Below are positions 31,159 to 40,096 of a stretch of DNA of 64,000 bases, one piece after another. A program made the position numbers and the translations under genes. Below the pieces are notes generated by a model. That model did not search any database. It worked only from the letters and a program-made list of their open reading frames with translations, and had not been told where the DNA came from. Source of the DNA: PFJX01 sp040757575 (GTDB taxonomy: Bacteria > Pseudomonadota > Gammaproteobacteria > Burkholderiales > Thiobacillaceae); contig JBFLXA010000007.1 in the NCBI GenBank assembly GCA_040757575.1, forward strand, positions 1 through 64,000, read 5' to 3'. Numbering within the stretch: position 1 is the stretch's first letter; each line of letters starts with the position of its first letter.

Positions 31159-34116
31159 ATGTCCCGCCCATCCGTTTCAGCCCGTTATTCCCCCCGTCCA
31201 CGCGCCCTCGCCCTGGCCATGGCGGCCATGCTGACCGGCGGCCAGGCAACATGGGTGGGCGCGGCCGACAAACTCTGGTCTTGTGGCAGCGGCCTTTGGA
31301 GTGCCAACTGCTGGGAATTGGAAAGCGGCCAGGCCACCAGCACCCCGGGAGCGATGGATCAGGTCTGGCTGAGCAACGGCACCCTCCATGACCGGGTGGT
31401 CACCTTCGACAGCGCCAGTGCGCTGAATCTGGATCTGCTCATCCTTCGTGCGACCAGTTTCGGATCCATGACCCTCAAGCTGGACAGCAACCGCACCTTC
31501 AACGGCGGTGACGAGATCATCGGCTATGACGGCATCGGCTTTGCCAGCTTTGTCCAGACCGGCGGCATCAATAATGCCGCCTCCGTGCTCCTGGGCTACG
31601 ACTTCAACAGCCAGGGGAGCTACGTGTTGACCGGAGGCATCCTGAATGGCGGCTCATATGTCGCAATCGGCGTTGACGGATGGGGGAGCTTCCTGCATTC
31701 CGGCGGCAGCCATTTTTCTGGCGAATTGCGGGTGGGCTCCCACGGAACCGGCAGCTATACCTTGTCTGGAAACGGTTTACTGCAAACAGACGAAACCTAC
31801 GTTGCCAAATTTACTGGCGCCAGCGGGCAATTCACCCAGAACGGCGGTACACATGTCACCGACGGCCTGGTGATCGGCCAAGGCGGCATGTACCAACTGT
31901 CGGACGGTGAAGTCAACGCAGGCAACCTGATTATCGGACGTACCAACGGAAATACCGGGTATGGGGGGGGCTTCAATCAGGCCGGCGGCAGCATGACCGT
32001 TTCCGTCATCAGCTATCTCAACGAAGGCGGCGTATTCAACCTTTCCGCCGGCCAACTGGGGACATCAAAGCTGGATGTGAAAGGCGGCACCTTCAATCAG
32101 CTGGCCGGCATCCACGATAACAGCGACACCCTCAAGGTGCGCTGGGGCTCCTACCAGTTGTCGGGCACGGGCAAGCTCAACGCCAAGAGCATCGAGATCG
32201 GTGACATCGCCATCTCCAACGACAGCGCCGCGTTCAATCAAACGGGGGGCGAGTTGAACCTTACCGGCACGCTTTCCCTGGGCAAGGGCAACCCCGACGC
32301 CATCGCCACCTATCTGCTCCAGGACGGAACAATGCAGAGTGGTGGCGTCGTGATCGGCGATCTCTCCCGGGGCAGTTTTGTCCAGTTGGCGGGCCTGCAT
32401 GGCACCTCCAGCCTGATCCTGGGCAATGCCGGCGGCGGCGATGGGGAATACCAGCTTTCCGGCGGCCAGTTGAACGCTACCCAAACCGTGGTCGGCAAAG
32501 CCGGCCAGGGGCGCTTCACCCAGAGCGGCGGCCTCTTCCAGACCAACACCCTGGAGCTGGGCGAAACCACTGGCAGCACCGGCGCGTTCACCCTGACCGG
32601 CGGACAGCTTGTGACCGGCGCCCTTACCTACGGACAGGGCAGTGGCACTTTCACCCAGATGGGCGGCCTCCACCAGGTAACCAGCCAACTGGGCATCGGC
32701 GGGGCGCAAGACGGTAGCTACCTGCTGGCTGGTGGCGTGCTGGACCTGGGCAGTCTGAGTGGGACAGTCCACACGACCGGCACCCTGAATCTGGCAGGTG
32801 GCAGCTTCGTGGGCAGCGGCCTGAACCAGAATGGACTGCTGTGGGTGACCGAAGACAGCACCCTGACGACGAAGGCCAGGCTGGGCGCCCGTTCGCTGAC
32901 CCGGATCGATGCCAACCTCACCCTGGACGGGGCCATGACGATCAGCCACAACCTGGCCCATGACGCCAGCGTGATCGGGGCGGGCCTCTTCACCCTCGGC
33001 GCCAACAGCCAGGTTTCCGGCCAGGGCAAGATCGCCGTCAACCTGGTCAACCACGGCCTGATCCAGGCCAAGGCCGGCAACCTCACCCTGGCGGGCGACA
33101 GCCTGGCAAACCATGGCACCCTGCGCAACGGCGTGGGCGCAAACCTGTTTGTCACTTCTGGCAGCGTCAACAACCAGGGCAACCTGGAAGTGAACGCCGC
33201 CGGCGCTATGGTGTTCGACACGGACATCGGCGTGGCTTCCGGCCGGCGGGTGGATTTGAAGGGCGGCACCCTGGCCGCGCCTTCGGTCACGGTGTTCGAG
33301 GGGGGCCGCATGGCGGGTTTCGGCGCCGTGACGGGGAACGTGATCAATGCCGGTGAAGTGGAGTTCTTCGGTTCCACCAACGTGGCGGGGGATTTCGTCA
33401 ACGGCAAGGGCGCCACCCTGATCGTGCGCAACAACCAGACCCTGATCACCGGCCTGCTCACCAACGACGGCACCATCCGCACCATCAAGGGCAGCGTGGT
33501 CTACGAGGGCGGCCTGATCAACAACGGCGTCTACATCAGCGACCCCTCCGACAACCACTTCGCCAGCCTGACCGTGGGCACCTCCGGCTACCTGGTAGGC
33601 GAACTGGGTGACCGCTACATCCTCGGGGGCGACTTCATCAACCACAGTCTGCAACACAGCCTGTGGGATACCGATGCCGCCACCCTGGTGTTCGCCGGCC
33701 CAGGCGAAAAGGCCTTCCATCTGGCCGGCGCCGACCTGGGCAGCGTTTTCACCGGCTATGCAGACAACTTCGCCTGGGGCGTGTTCGAACTGGCGGGCGG
33801 GGCCACCCTGGCCCTCCAGGATGGCAACGACACCTCAGGCGCGGCGCTCTACGTGGGCCAGGTGGTGGGCGTGGACATTCAGGGCGACCAGATCGGCAAC
33901 ATCATCGGCCACGGCTACAACATCTATTACGACGCCGGTCTGGCGGAAAACGCCTACCTGGGCGGGCAAACCTACCTGCTCCAGGAGGGCGGCGTACTGG
34001 CGGCCATGGCGCCGGTGCCCGAAGCCCAGACCTGGACCATGCTGTTGGCCGGCCTGGGCCTGGTGGGCCTGCAACTCCGGCGGCGCAACCACAAAGACAA
34101 CCGGCTGCACGGCTGA
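31159..34116 (+). CDS. Large repeat-rich PEP-CTERM surface protein
   Basis: A 985-residue exported protein. The N-terminal signal (RPRALALAMAAMLTGGQATW) precedes a long array of about 20 imperfect repeats of around 20-30 residues with the theme GxFxQxGGxH..L.hG....G.Y.LSGG.L (FNQAGGSMTV, FTQSGGLFQTN, FTLTGGQL, FTQMGGLHQVT), giving a beta-solenoid like autotransporter passenger domains. No beta-barrel follows; the protein ends in VPEAQTWTMLLAGLGLVGLQLRRR, a PEP-CTERM signal. It is probably an adhesin- or matrix-like protein. The start follows CAGGAGGCC. Confidence 0.88.
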   Translation: MSRPSVSARYSPRPRALALAMAAMLTGGQATWVGAADKLWSCGSGLWSANCWELESGQATSTPGAMDQVWLSNGTLHDRVVTFDSASALNLDLLILRATSFGSMTLKLDSNRTFNGGDEIIGYDGIGFASFVQTGGINNAASVLLGYDFNSQGSYVLTGGILNGGSYVAIGVDGWGSFLHSGGSHFSGELRVGSHGTGSYTLSGNGLLQTDETYVAKFTGASGQFTQNGGTHVTDGLVIGQGGMYQLSDGEVNAGNLIIGRTNGNTGYGGGFNQAGGSMTVSVISYLNEGGVFNLSAGQLGTSKLDVKGGTFNQLAGIHDNSDTLKVRWGSYQLSGTGKLNAKSIEIGDIAISNDSAAFNQTGGELNLTGTLSLGKGNPDAIATYLLQDGTMQSGGVVIGDLSRGSFVQLAGLHGTSSLILGNAGGGDGEYQLSGGQLNATQTVVGKAGQGRFTQSGGLFQTNTLELGETTGSTGAFTLTGGQLVTGALTYGQGSGTFTQMGGLHQVTSQLGIGGAQDGSYLLAGGVLDLGSLSGTVHTTGTLNLAGGSFVGSGLNQNGLLWVTEDSTLTTKARLGARSLTRIDANLTLDGAMTISHNLAHDASVIGAGLFTLGANSQVSGQGKIAVNLVNHGLIQAKAGNLTLAGDSLANHGTLRNGVGANLFVTSGSVNNQGNLEVNAAGAMVFDTDIGVASGRRVDLKGGTLAAPSVTVFEGGRMAGFGAVTGNVINAGEVEFFGSTNVAGDFVNGKGATLIVRNNQTLITGLLTNDGTIRTIKGSVVYEGGLINNGVYISDPSDNHFASLTVGTSGYLVGELGDRYILGGDFINHSLQHSLWDTDAATLVFAGPGEKAFHLAGADLGSVFTGYADNFAWGVFELAGGATLALQDGNDTSGAALYVGQVVGVDIQGDQIGNIIGHGYNIYYDAGLAENAYLGGQTYLLQEGGVLAAMAPVPEAQTWTMLLAGLGLVGLQLRRRNHKDNRLHG

Positions 34117-34166
34117 TCGATCCGCATCCTGCCGCCCCGCCCCGGGGCGGCCCCCACAGGCAGCAA

Positions 34167-34230
34167 CAAATGAAACACAAACCGCCCGGTACGAAGTCGG
34201 ACTGATACGGGGCTCGCCCATATTCAAGGC
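34167..34230 (+). promoter_or_regulatory. Upstream motif copy 4 (PEP-CTERM region)
   Basis: CAAATGAAAC (34167-34176), ACGAAGTCGGA, CTGATACGGGGC (TGATAC at 34203-34208) and CATATTCAAGG in place of ACTGGCCCC, 47-110 bases before the 52-residue PEP-CTERM gene. Spacing between the two core boxes is again 26 bases. Confidence 0.72.
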
Positions 34231-34276
34231 ACCAGGCACCCCCCGGCCTGGGCCATCCAATCGACAGGAGCCTTCC

Positions 34277-34435
34277 ATGAAAACCCGACTGATGCTTTTG
34301 CCCTTCCTCCTCGCCAGTGCCCCCGCCCTGGCCACCATCGCGGCCCCGATCCCCGAGCCCAAAGGCTTGTCCTTGCTGGGTATCGGTGCGGCGGCCCTGA
34401 CCGTCGCCTATCTGCGCGGCCGTCGCAACAAGTAG
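34277..34435 (+). CDS. 52-residue minimal PEP-CTERM protein
   Basis: A very short exported protein after AGGAGCC: signal peptide MKTRLMLLPFLLASAPALA, six or so linking residues (TIAAP), then IPEPKGLSLLGIGAAALTVA followed by YLRGRRNK, a complete PEP-CTERM signal. There is essentially no mature domain. It has its own copy of the upstream motif, so it is unlikely to be a decayed remnant. It could be a competitor or reporter for the sorting enzyme, or a small membrane peptide. Confidence 0.75.
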   Translation: MKTRLMLLPFLLASAPALATIAAPIPEPKGLSLLGIGAAALTVAYLRGRRNK

Positions 34436-34444
34436 GCGCCGGCC

Positions 34445-35302
34445 ATGGATGCCCTGCTGGCCCAGGCTGTGCCCTGGTATCTGGCGGCCCTGGTGGGGGG
34501 CTTTGCCCTGGCGGCCCTGGCGGAAACCTGGTGGCCCTGGCGACCGATGAATGGGGCGCTGGCTCCCCGCTGGTCCCTGAACCTGGGGCTCCACGTCTGC
34601 AACCAGGGGCTGTTTGCCCTGCTGCTACCCGTCGGTCTGGTGGGTGGGGCATTGCTGGCCCGGGACCGGGGCTGGGGCCTGCTGAACCTGCTGGGCCTGG
34701 AGGGCATGGTGGCCATTCTGCTCAGCGTGCTGGCCCTGGACCTGGCCCGCTACCTGATCCATCTGGCCGCCCACCGGGTGGGCTGGCTCTGGCGTCTGCA
34801 CCGGGTGCACCACAGCGACGAGGCCTACGACTGCACCCTGGCCCTGCGCTTCCACCCCCTGGAAGCCCTGCTGACCGCCGGCGGCATGATCCTGCTGGTG
34901 ATGGGCCTGGGGCTGTCGCCGCTGGGAGTGTTGATACTGGACGTGGCCGCCATCGCCCTGGGGTTCTTCGCCCACGGCAACCTGGCCCTGCCGCGCCGCC
35001 TGGAAACCGCCCTGGGCCGGGTGCTGGTCACCCCGGCCATCCATCGCCTCCACCACTCGGCCGACCCCCGGCAGGCCCGCGCCAATCTGGCCTCGGTGTT
35101 TTCCTTCTGGGACCGGCTGTTCGGCACCGCCCTGGCGCCCCAGGCCAGCCGGGATGCGGACCTGGTCTTCGGGCTGGCCAGCCCTTCACCCCGGAGCTTC
35201 ATCGCACTCTTGTGCATGCCCTGGCATGCACCGTCCGCCATCCAGACCCATGCCCGGATTCACCCAATCCAGTCCGGCAAACCCAGCCGTCTTCCAACAT
35301 GA
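34445..35302 (+). CDS. Sterol desaturase / fatty acid hydroxylase family membrane protein
   Basis: A 285-residue inner-membrane di-iron enzyme with about five hydrophobic segments. Three histidine boxes are present: HLAAHR (about 106-111), HRVHHSDE (about 119-126) and HRLHHS (about 200-205), with NLALP in the family position. Members hydroxylate or desaturate lipid chains; the lipid is not identifiable here. It starts nine bases after the minimal PEP-CTERM gene and may be cotranscribed. Confidence 0.88.
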   Translation: MDALLAQAVPWYLAALVGGFALAALAETWWPWRPMNGALAPRWSLNLGLHVCNQGLFALLLPVGLVGGALLARDRGWGLLNLLGLEGMVAILLSVLALDLARYLIHLAAHRVGWLWRLHRVHHSDEAYDCTLALRFHPLEALLTAGGMILLVMGLGLSPLGVLILDVAAIALGFFAHGNLALPRRLETALGRVLVTPAIHRLHHSADPRQARANLASVFSFWDRLFGTALAPQASRDADLVFGLASPSPRSFIALLCMPWHAPSAIQTHARIHPIQSGKPSRLPT

Positions 35303-35320
35303 ACTGACCAGGAGAGGTCC

Positions 35321-37246
35321 ATGCCCATCCAAGCTGCCCGTCAACGCCCGTTACGCCCTCTAACCCTGGCCTGCATGCTGGCACTGGCCCTGCCGGCCCA
35401 GGCCGCCCCCGCCTTGAGCGGCCTGGCCGTGGCCGGCCTGAGCCCCGCCTTCGACCCGTCGGTCCATGAGTACGCCATTCCCCGCACCGAGGCCTGCTCC
35501 ATACCGGTGACGGCCACCCTGCTGGACCCGGCCCACATGCTCTACGTGGCCAACACCCCCACCGCCAGCGGCGCCACCCGCAATGCCTGGGTATGCAGCG
35601 GCCAGAACGCCATCGCCGTGGTGGTCTACCAGAACTGGCAGGAAGTGGGCCGCTATACCGTGAACCTGGTGGAAAACCTGCCGGAGCCTGAGCCCACTCC
35701 CGATCCGGCTCCTGACCCTACCCCTACCCCAGACCCGACACCCGATCCTGTACCCGGCCCCGAACCCACGCCGACACCCGACCCGGAGCCCACCCCCGCG
35801 CCGGACATCCAGGTCATCGAGGCGACCCGATTCCTGGAGCAGGCCACCTTCGGCCCCACGGCGGCTGATATCACTGCCCTGCGCACCCTGGGCCGGGAAG
35901 CCTGGCTGGCCCAGCAGTTCCTCATGCCGGAAAGCACCCTGCCGGATGGTTTGAACGCCAGCCAGGTGCGTGCCCGGCTGTTCCAGAACATGGCCACCGG
36001 CCCGGACCAGTTGCGCCAGCGCATGATGTTCGCCCTGGGCCAGACCCTGGTGGTATCCGCCAACAAGAACACCAACGGCGAGGAGTTGATTCCCTGGGTG
36101 CGGCTGCTGTCCCGCAATGCCTTCGGCAATTACCGCACCCTGCTCAAGGAAGTGACCTTGAGCCCCACCATGGGCAAGTTCCTGGACCTGGCCAACAGCA
36201 CCAAGGCCACGGCCTCCAGCGCCCCGAATGAGAACTACGCCCGGGAGCTGCTGCAACTGTTCAGTATCGGCCTGTGGGAACTGCATCCGGACGGCAGCCC
36301 GGTGCTGGACGGCCAGGGCCAGCCGGTGCCCACCTACGACCAGACCCGCCTGGCGGAGCTCGCCCGGGCCCTCACCGGCTGGACCTATCCCACCCGTCCT
36401 GGCGCCACACCCGGCAGTCTGAACTGGGAATACTTCGTGGGCGACATGGAGCCCCGGGACGCCTACCACGACCTGGGCGCAAAAACCCTGCTGGGCGGCC
36501 AGGTGCTGCCGGCAGGCCAAACCACGGCGCAGGACCTGGAAGCCGTCATCGACAACGTCTTCCAGCACCCCAACGTGCCCCCCTTCGTGGCCACCCGGCT
36601 GATCCGCTCCCTGGTGACCAGCAACCCCAGCCCGGCCTACATCGAGCGGGTGGCCAACGTCTTCATCGACAACGGCCAGGGGGTGCGGGGTGACCTCAAA
36701 GCAGTCCTGACGGCCCTGCTCACCGACCCGGAAGCCACCGCCCTGCCGGCGTTGCAGCATGGCCACCTGAAAGACCCGGTGCTGCACGTGCTGAACCTGG
36801 GCCGGGCCCTGGGGGCCCAGATCGGCGCCCCGGCTACCTTCCTGTACCTGTTCGGCGACCTGGGGCAACTGGTGCTGATGCCCCCCACCGTGTTCAGCTT
36901 CTATTCCCCCCTGGCGGCCCTGCCGGGCCATCCCGACCTCTACGGGCCGGAGTTCCAGATCTACACCCCCACCCTGGCGGTGCAGCGGGCAAACCTGATC
37001 TACAGCCTGCTCAACGGCCAGTTGGGATCCGCCTTCAGCGTCAACCTGGCGCCCTTCACGGCCCAGGCGGGCAACCCCGCCGCCCTGGTGGAACAGGTGA
37101 ACCAGACCCTGTTCCAGGGGCGCATGTCCGAGGGCCTGCGCCAGGCCATCCTGGACGCCACCCTGGCCACCTCCGACGCCACCCAGCGGGCCCTGGGCGC
37201 CCTCTACCTGGCGGCCATCTCCAGCGAATACGCGGTGCAGCGCTGA
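35321..37246 (+). CDS. DUF1800 family exported protein with proline-rich linker
   Basis: A 641-residue exported protein. Signal peptide about 1-28; an N-terminal beta domain (about 30-120, cadherin-like, with EYAIPRTEACSIPV); a Pro/Asp/Thr-rich linker about 122-162 (PEPEPTPDPAPDPTPTPDPT type); and a DUF1800 domain (about 168-641; RFLEQATFGPTAADI, ELIPWVRLL, NENYARELLQLFSIG, ALTGWTYP). DUF1800 proteins nearly always precede a DUF1501 protein, as here (25 bases apart). Their role is unclear; secretion and export of large surface material have been proposed. Confidence 0.88.
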   Translation: MPIQAARQRPLRPLTLACMLALALPAQAAPALSGLAVAGLSPAFDPSVHEYAIPRTEACSIPVTATLLDPAHMLYVANTPTASGATRNAWVCSGQNAIAVVVYQNWQEVGRYTVNLVENLPEPEPTPDPAPDPTPTPDPTPDPVPGPEPTPTPDPEPTPAPDIQVIEATRFLEQATFGPTAADITALRTLGREAWLAQQFLMPESTLPDGLNASQVRARLFQNMATGPDQLRQRMMFALGQTLVVSANKNTNGEELIPWVRLLSRNAFGNYRTLLKEVTLSPTMGKFLDLANSTKATASSAPNENYARELLQLFSIGLWELHPDGSPVLDGQGQPVPTYDQTRLAELARALTGWTYPTRPGATPGSLNWEYFVGDMEPRDAYHDLGAKTLLGGQVLPAGQTTAQDLEAVIDNVFQHPNVPPFVATRLIRSLVTSNPSPAYIERVANVFIDNGQGVRGDLKAVLTALLTDPEATALPALQHGHLKDPVLHVLNLGRALGAQIGAPATFLYLFGDLGQLVLMPPTVFSFYSPLAALPGHPDLYGPEFQIYTPTLAVQRANLIYSLLNGQLGSAFSVNLAPFTAQAGNPAALVEQVNQTLFQGRMSEGLRQAILDATLATSDATQRALGALYLAAISSEYAVQR

Positions 37247-37271
37247 ACCGGATCGACGAAAAGGAACCGAG

Positions 37272-38612
37272 ATGAAACCCCTCTCCAATCCCAACCCCCA
37301 CCGCGCTTCGCGCCGCGACTTCCTTAAACTGAGCGCCAGTCTGGCCACCCTGGGCCTGGCGGGCATGCATCCCGCCCGGGCGGCCCAGGCGGGCGACTAC
37401 AAGGCCCTGGTCTGCGTCTTCCTCATGGGCGGCAACGATGGCAACAACCTCATCGTCCCACTGGAAGCCGAACGTTACGCGGCCTATCAGGCCCTGCGCG
37501 GCGGTCTGGCCCTAACCGGCGCTGAACTGCTGGCCCCCATCGCCGATGCCCAGGGGGAAGCCTATGCCCTGCACCATGGCCTGGCGGAGTTGAACCCTCT
37601 TTACGACGCCGGGCACCTGGCCGTGGTGCTCAACACCGGCCTGCTGCACCGGCCCCTGACCCGGGCGGAATATCTGCAAGGCCTGGGCAAACCCGCCAAC
37701 CTGTTCTCCCACTCGGACCAGACCGTCCAGGCCCAGACCGGCGTACCCACCCCGGACGGTACGGGCTGGGGCGGCCGTCTGCTGGACTGCTTCGGCACGG
37801 CGGACAGCCTGGGGGCGGTGTCGGTCGCCTCCCCGTCCCTGTTTCTGCAAGGCCTGGATACCGCCGGCAACGTCATTGCCCCAGGCACCACCCTGAGCCT
37901 GTCCGGCATGAGCCTGTGGCCCCAGTCCGCCGCCACCGCCCGGCGCCAGGCGGTGGATGCCATCCTGACCCAGGATGGCGGCAACCCCCTGCGCCAGGCC
38001 GCCAACCAGGCCTTCGCCGACGGCCTGCAACTGGCCGCCACCCTGCAAGGGGCGGGCAACCTGCCGCCCCTGTCCACGCCGTTCCCGGGAACATCCATCG
38101 GCAACCAGTTGCAGGAGGTGGCCCGCCTGGTACGCCTGCGAGCGCAAATGGGCCCGGGCCGGCAGGTGTTCTTCTGCACCCTGGGCGGCTTTGACACCCA
38201 TGGCGGCCAGGCATGGCAGCAGTGGTACCTGCTGTCCCAGCTTTCCCAGGCCCTGGCGGCCTTCCACCAGGCCATGCAGGAAACCGGCCTGGCCCAGCAG
38301 GTCACCGCCTTCACCCAGTCGGAATTCGGCCGCACCCTGCAACCCAGCGGCAGCGGCTCCGACCACGGTTGGGGCAACCATCAATTGGTGCTGGGCGGGG
38401 CGGTGCAGGGCGGCATCCATGGCCAGATGCCGGAATTCGCCCTGGGCGGCCCCGACGATGCCGGCAGCCGGGGGGTGTGGATTCCCACCCTCGCCACCGC
38501 CCAGTTCGGCGCCACCCTGGGCCGCTGGTTCGGGGCCTCTGCAGCGGAACTGGCCTGGGCCTTCCCGGGCCTGGGGCAATTCCCTATGGCGGACGTGGGG
38601 TTCATGCTGTAA
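37272..38612 (+). CDS. DUF1501 family Tat-exported protein
   Basis: A 446-residue protein of the sulfatase/phosphatase-like DUF1501 family. The N-terminus has a twin-arginine signal (SRRDFLKLSASLATLGLAGM). Family features are VCVFLMGGNDGNNLIVPLE, GFDTHGGQ and TQSEFGRTL...GSDHGWGNHQLVLGG. The partner DUF1800 gene is immediately upstream. A hairpin with GGGCGCG arms follows at 38698-38718. Confidence 0.9.
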   Translation: MKPLSNPNPHRASRRDFLKLSASLATLGLAGMHPARAAQAGDYKALVCVFLMGGNDGNNLIVPLEAERYAAYQALRGGLALTGAELLAPIADAQGEAYALHHGLAELNPLYDAGHLAVVLNTGLLHRPLTRAEYLQGLGKPANLFSHSDQTVQAQTGVPTPDGTGWGGRLLDCFGTADSLGAVSVASPSLFLQGLDTAGNVIAPGTTLSLSGMSLWPQSAATARRQAVDAILTQDGGNPLRQAANQAFADGLQLAATLQGAGNLPPLSTPFPGTSIGNQLQEVARLVRLRAQMGPGRQVFFCTLGGFDTHGGQAWQQWYLLSQLSQALAAFHQAMQETGLAQQVTAFTQSEFGRTLQPSGSGSDHGWGNHQLVLGGAVQGGIHGQMPEFALGGPDDAGSRGVWIPTLATAQFGATLGRWFGASAAELAWAFPGLGQFPMADVGFML

Positions 38613-38697
38613 AAATCCTGCGTCCCCCAACCGGGGGTACACCCGCTGATCGCCGCCAACCGGACGCCACAGTTTCCCCCGGGATGGTAGGCAGCAT

Positions 38698-38718
38698 GGG
38701 CGCGCCAACGACGCGCCC
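38698..38718 (+). terminator. Possible terminator after the DUF1501 gene
   Basis: GGGCGCG-CCAACGA-CGCGCCC has 7-bp arms and is followed a few bases later by CTTCGTTTT. The delayed T-run makes it weaker than the terminators near 4.2 and 5.7 kb. Confidence 0.5.
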
Positions 38719-38761
38719 GACTTCGTTTTATGACCTGCATAACAAATGAGAGGAGCACACC

Positions 38762-39153
38762 ATGGGACTCGCCGAACGCCGCAAGATCAAGGAACTGCAA
38801 GACGAGGTATTGCCCGGACGGGTGAAGGAGATCGAGGAAATCTGCGGCAAGCCCATTCCCTATGAAGTGGACTGGGAGAGCCTGGCCGACGACGCTGAAG
38901 GCCTGAATTTTCTCGACAACCTATCCTGCCACCGCCTGAACATGGCCCTGCGCACCATCTGCCTGGACGACATGGGCAAGGAAGCGGTGCGGGACAGTCT
39001 GAAACTGATCAAGCTGAAGAACGTGGCCGACCCGGCCAGCCGCTTCATCGCCTTCAACGACGGCGGCTGGAAATGCACTGCGCCTATGCCCAGGGCACCG
39101 GCGGCATGATCGGCGACGGCGAGATCCGCGACGTGCTGATGGCGAAGCTGTAG
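38762..39153 (+). pseudogene. Small conserved unknown protein, frameshifted near its 3' end
   Basis: The first 103 or so codons read MGLAERRKIKELQDEVLPGR through LKNVADPASRFIAFNDGG, a soluble acidic protein. In frame the ORF then ends WKCTAPMPRAPAA. One base shift at about 39066-39070 (GGCGGCTGG instead of GGCGGCCTGG) gives LEMHCAYAQGTGGMIGDG followed by EIRDVLMAKL and a stop at 39151, a much more protein-like tail. This indicates a single-base deletion or a sequencing error. Function is unknown; no known motif. Confidence 0.6.
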
Positions 39154-39157
39154 CCCC

Positions 39158-40021
39158 ATGTCCGCCCGCTTGCCCCTCCTGCCGGCCCTGGGCATGGCCC
39201 TGGGCATGGCCCTGGGGCTGTCCCTGGCGATTCCGGCCCATGGCACGGACCTGGCCGGCACCTGGCGTTTCACCCATGCCCTGCCCGCCCCCTGGGGTGC
39301 TCCCCTGGACGGAAGCGCCTCCCTCGGCGGCAAGTCCCTGAGGCTGGCTGCCGGGCGCATGCAGGGGCCGGCCCCCCTGGACTGCGCCTCCCCCGCCCGG
39401 CTGGAGGCCACGGCCCAGCCCGCCGAAGGGCTGTTCCAGGGCAGCCTGCCGTCCCCCGCACTCCCCGGGGCCCAGGGCCTGGGGTTCAGCCGCTTTCCCG
39501 TGCAGGGCCTGCGGGTGAGCTGCGACAAGGGGGTGTTCGAATTCCATCAGGCCGATGCCGATACCCTGTTGCTGGGCCTGGACAATCGGGTCTGGGTTCT
39601 ATCCCGGGCGCCGGGGGCCCTGGCCCCGGCCGACAGTCCTGCAGGCCGGGTGCAGGCCTTGCTGGAGCAGCACTTTTCCGGCCCCATGGGGTTTGATGCC
39701 GCTACGGCCCAGGCCAAAGCGCCCTTCCTGTCCAAGGCCCTCAACCACCTCATGGCGGCCTACCTGGCCAGACCCCGGGCCCAGGATGAGGTCCCGCCCA
39801 TCAACGGCGACCCTTACACCGACAGCCAGGAATACCCCACCCGCTTCGCCGTGGGGACCGCCCAGCACCACGCTGGCGGGGCCCGGGTGACGGTGATGCT
39901 GGCTGACGGCTGGCGCCGGCACGGCATCACTTATGAACTGGTCCGGGAAAACGGTTCCTGGCAGTTGGATGACCTGGATTACGGCCAGGGGGGCAGGCTC
40001 AGGCACGGGTTGCAGCAGTAG
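39158..40021 (+). CDS. Exported protein with a DUF3828-like C-terminal domain
   Basis: A 287-residue protein with signal peptide (MALGMALGLSLAIPAHG). The middle (about 30-150) resembles a lipocalin-like domain (GTWRFTHALPAPWG). The last third (ALNHLMAAYLARPRAQDEVP, GDPYTDSQEYP, then RRHGITYELVRENGSWQLDD) resembles DUF3828-type domains. It starts four bases after the corrected end of the preceding frameshifted gene. Function is unknown. Confidence 0.7.
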   Translation: MSARLPLLPALGMALGMALGLSLAIPAHGTDLAGTWRFTHALPAPWGAPLDGSASLGGKSLRLAAGRMQGPAPLDCASPARLEATAQPAEGLFQGSLPSPALPGAQGLGFSRFPVQGLRVSCDKGVFEFHQADADTLLLGLDNRVWVLSRAPGALAPADSPAGRVQALLEQHFSGPMGFDAATAQAKAPFLSKALNHLMAAYLARPRAQDEVPPINGDPYTDSQEYPTRFAVGTAQHHAGGARVTVMLADGWRRHGITYELVRENGSWQLDDLDYGQGGRLRHGLQQ

Positions 40022-40096
40022 CGCCCGACAGGGATCATCGCTGCGACCGGACATACACGCCTGGCCGACAACACATCAGAGAGGTCAATCCAGCCC

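Noticed and set aside
32065..33720. 551-codon open frame on the minus strand
   Set aside because: It is a shadow of the repeat-rich PEP-CTERM protein with no start or domain support.
23387..34230. The upstream motif as a sigma-54 promoter
   Set aside because: TGGC-N-GC spacing of the -24/-12 type was looked for around ACTGGCCCC; no copy has GC at the needed distance.
35685..35810. Possible tandem-repeat array
   Set aside because: It is the Pro/Asp/Thr linker coding region of the DUF1800 protein, not a CRISPR array.
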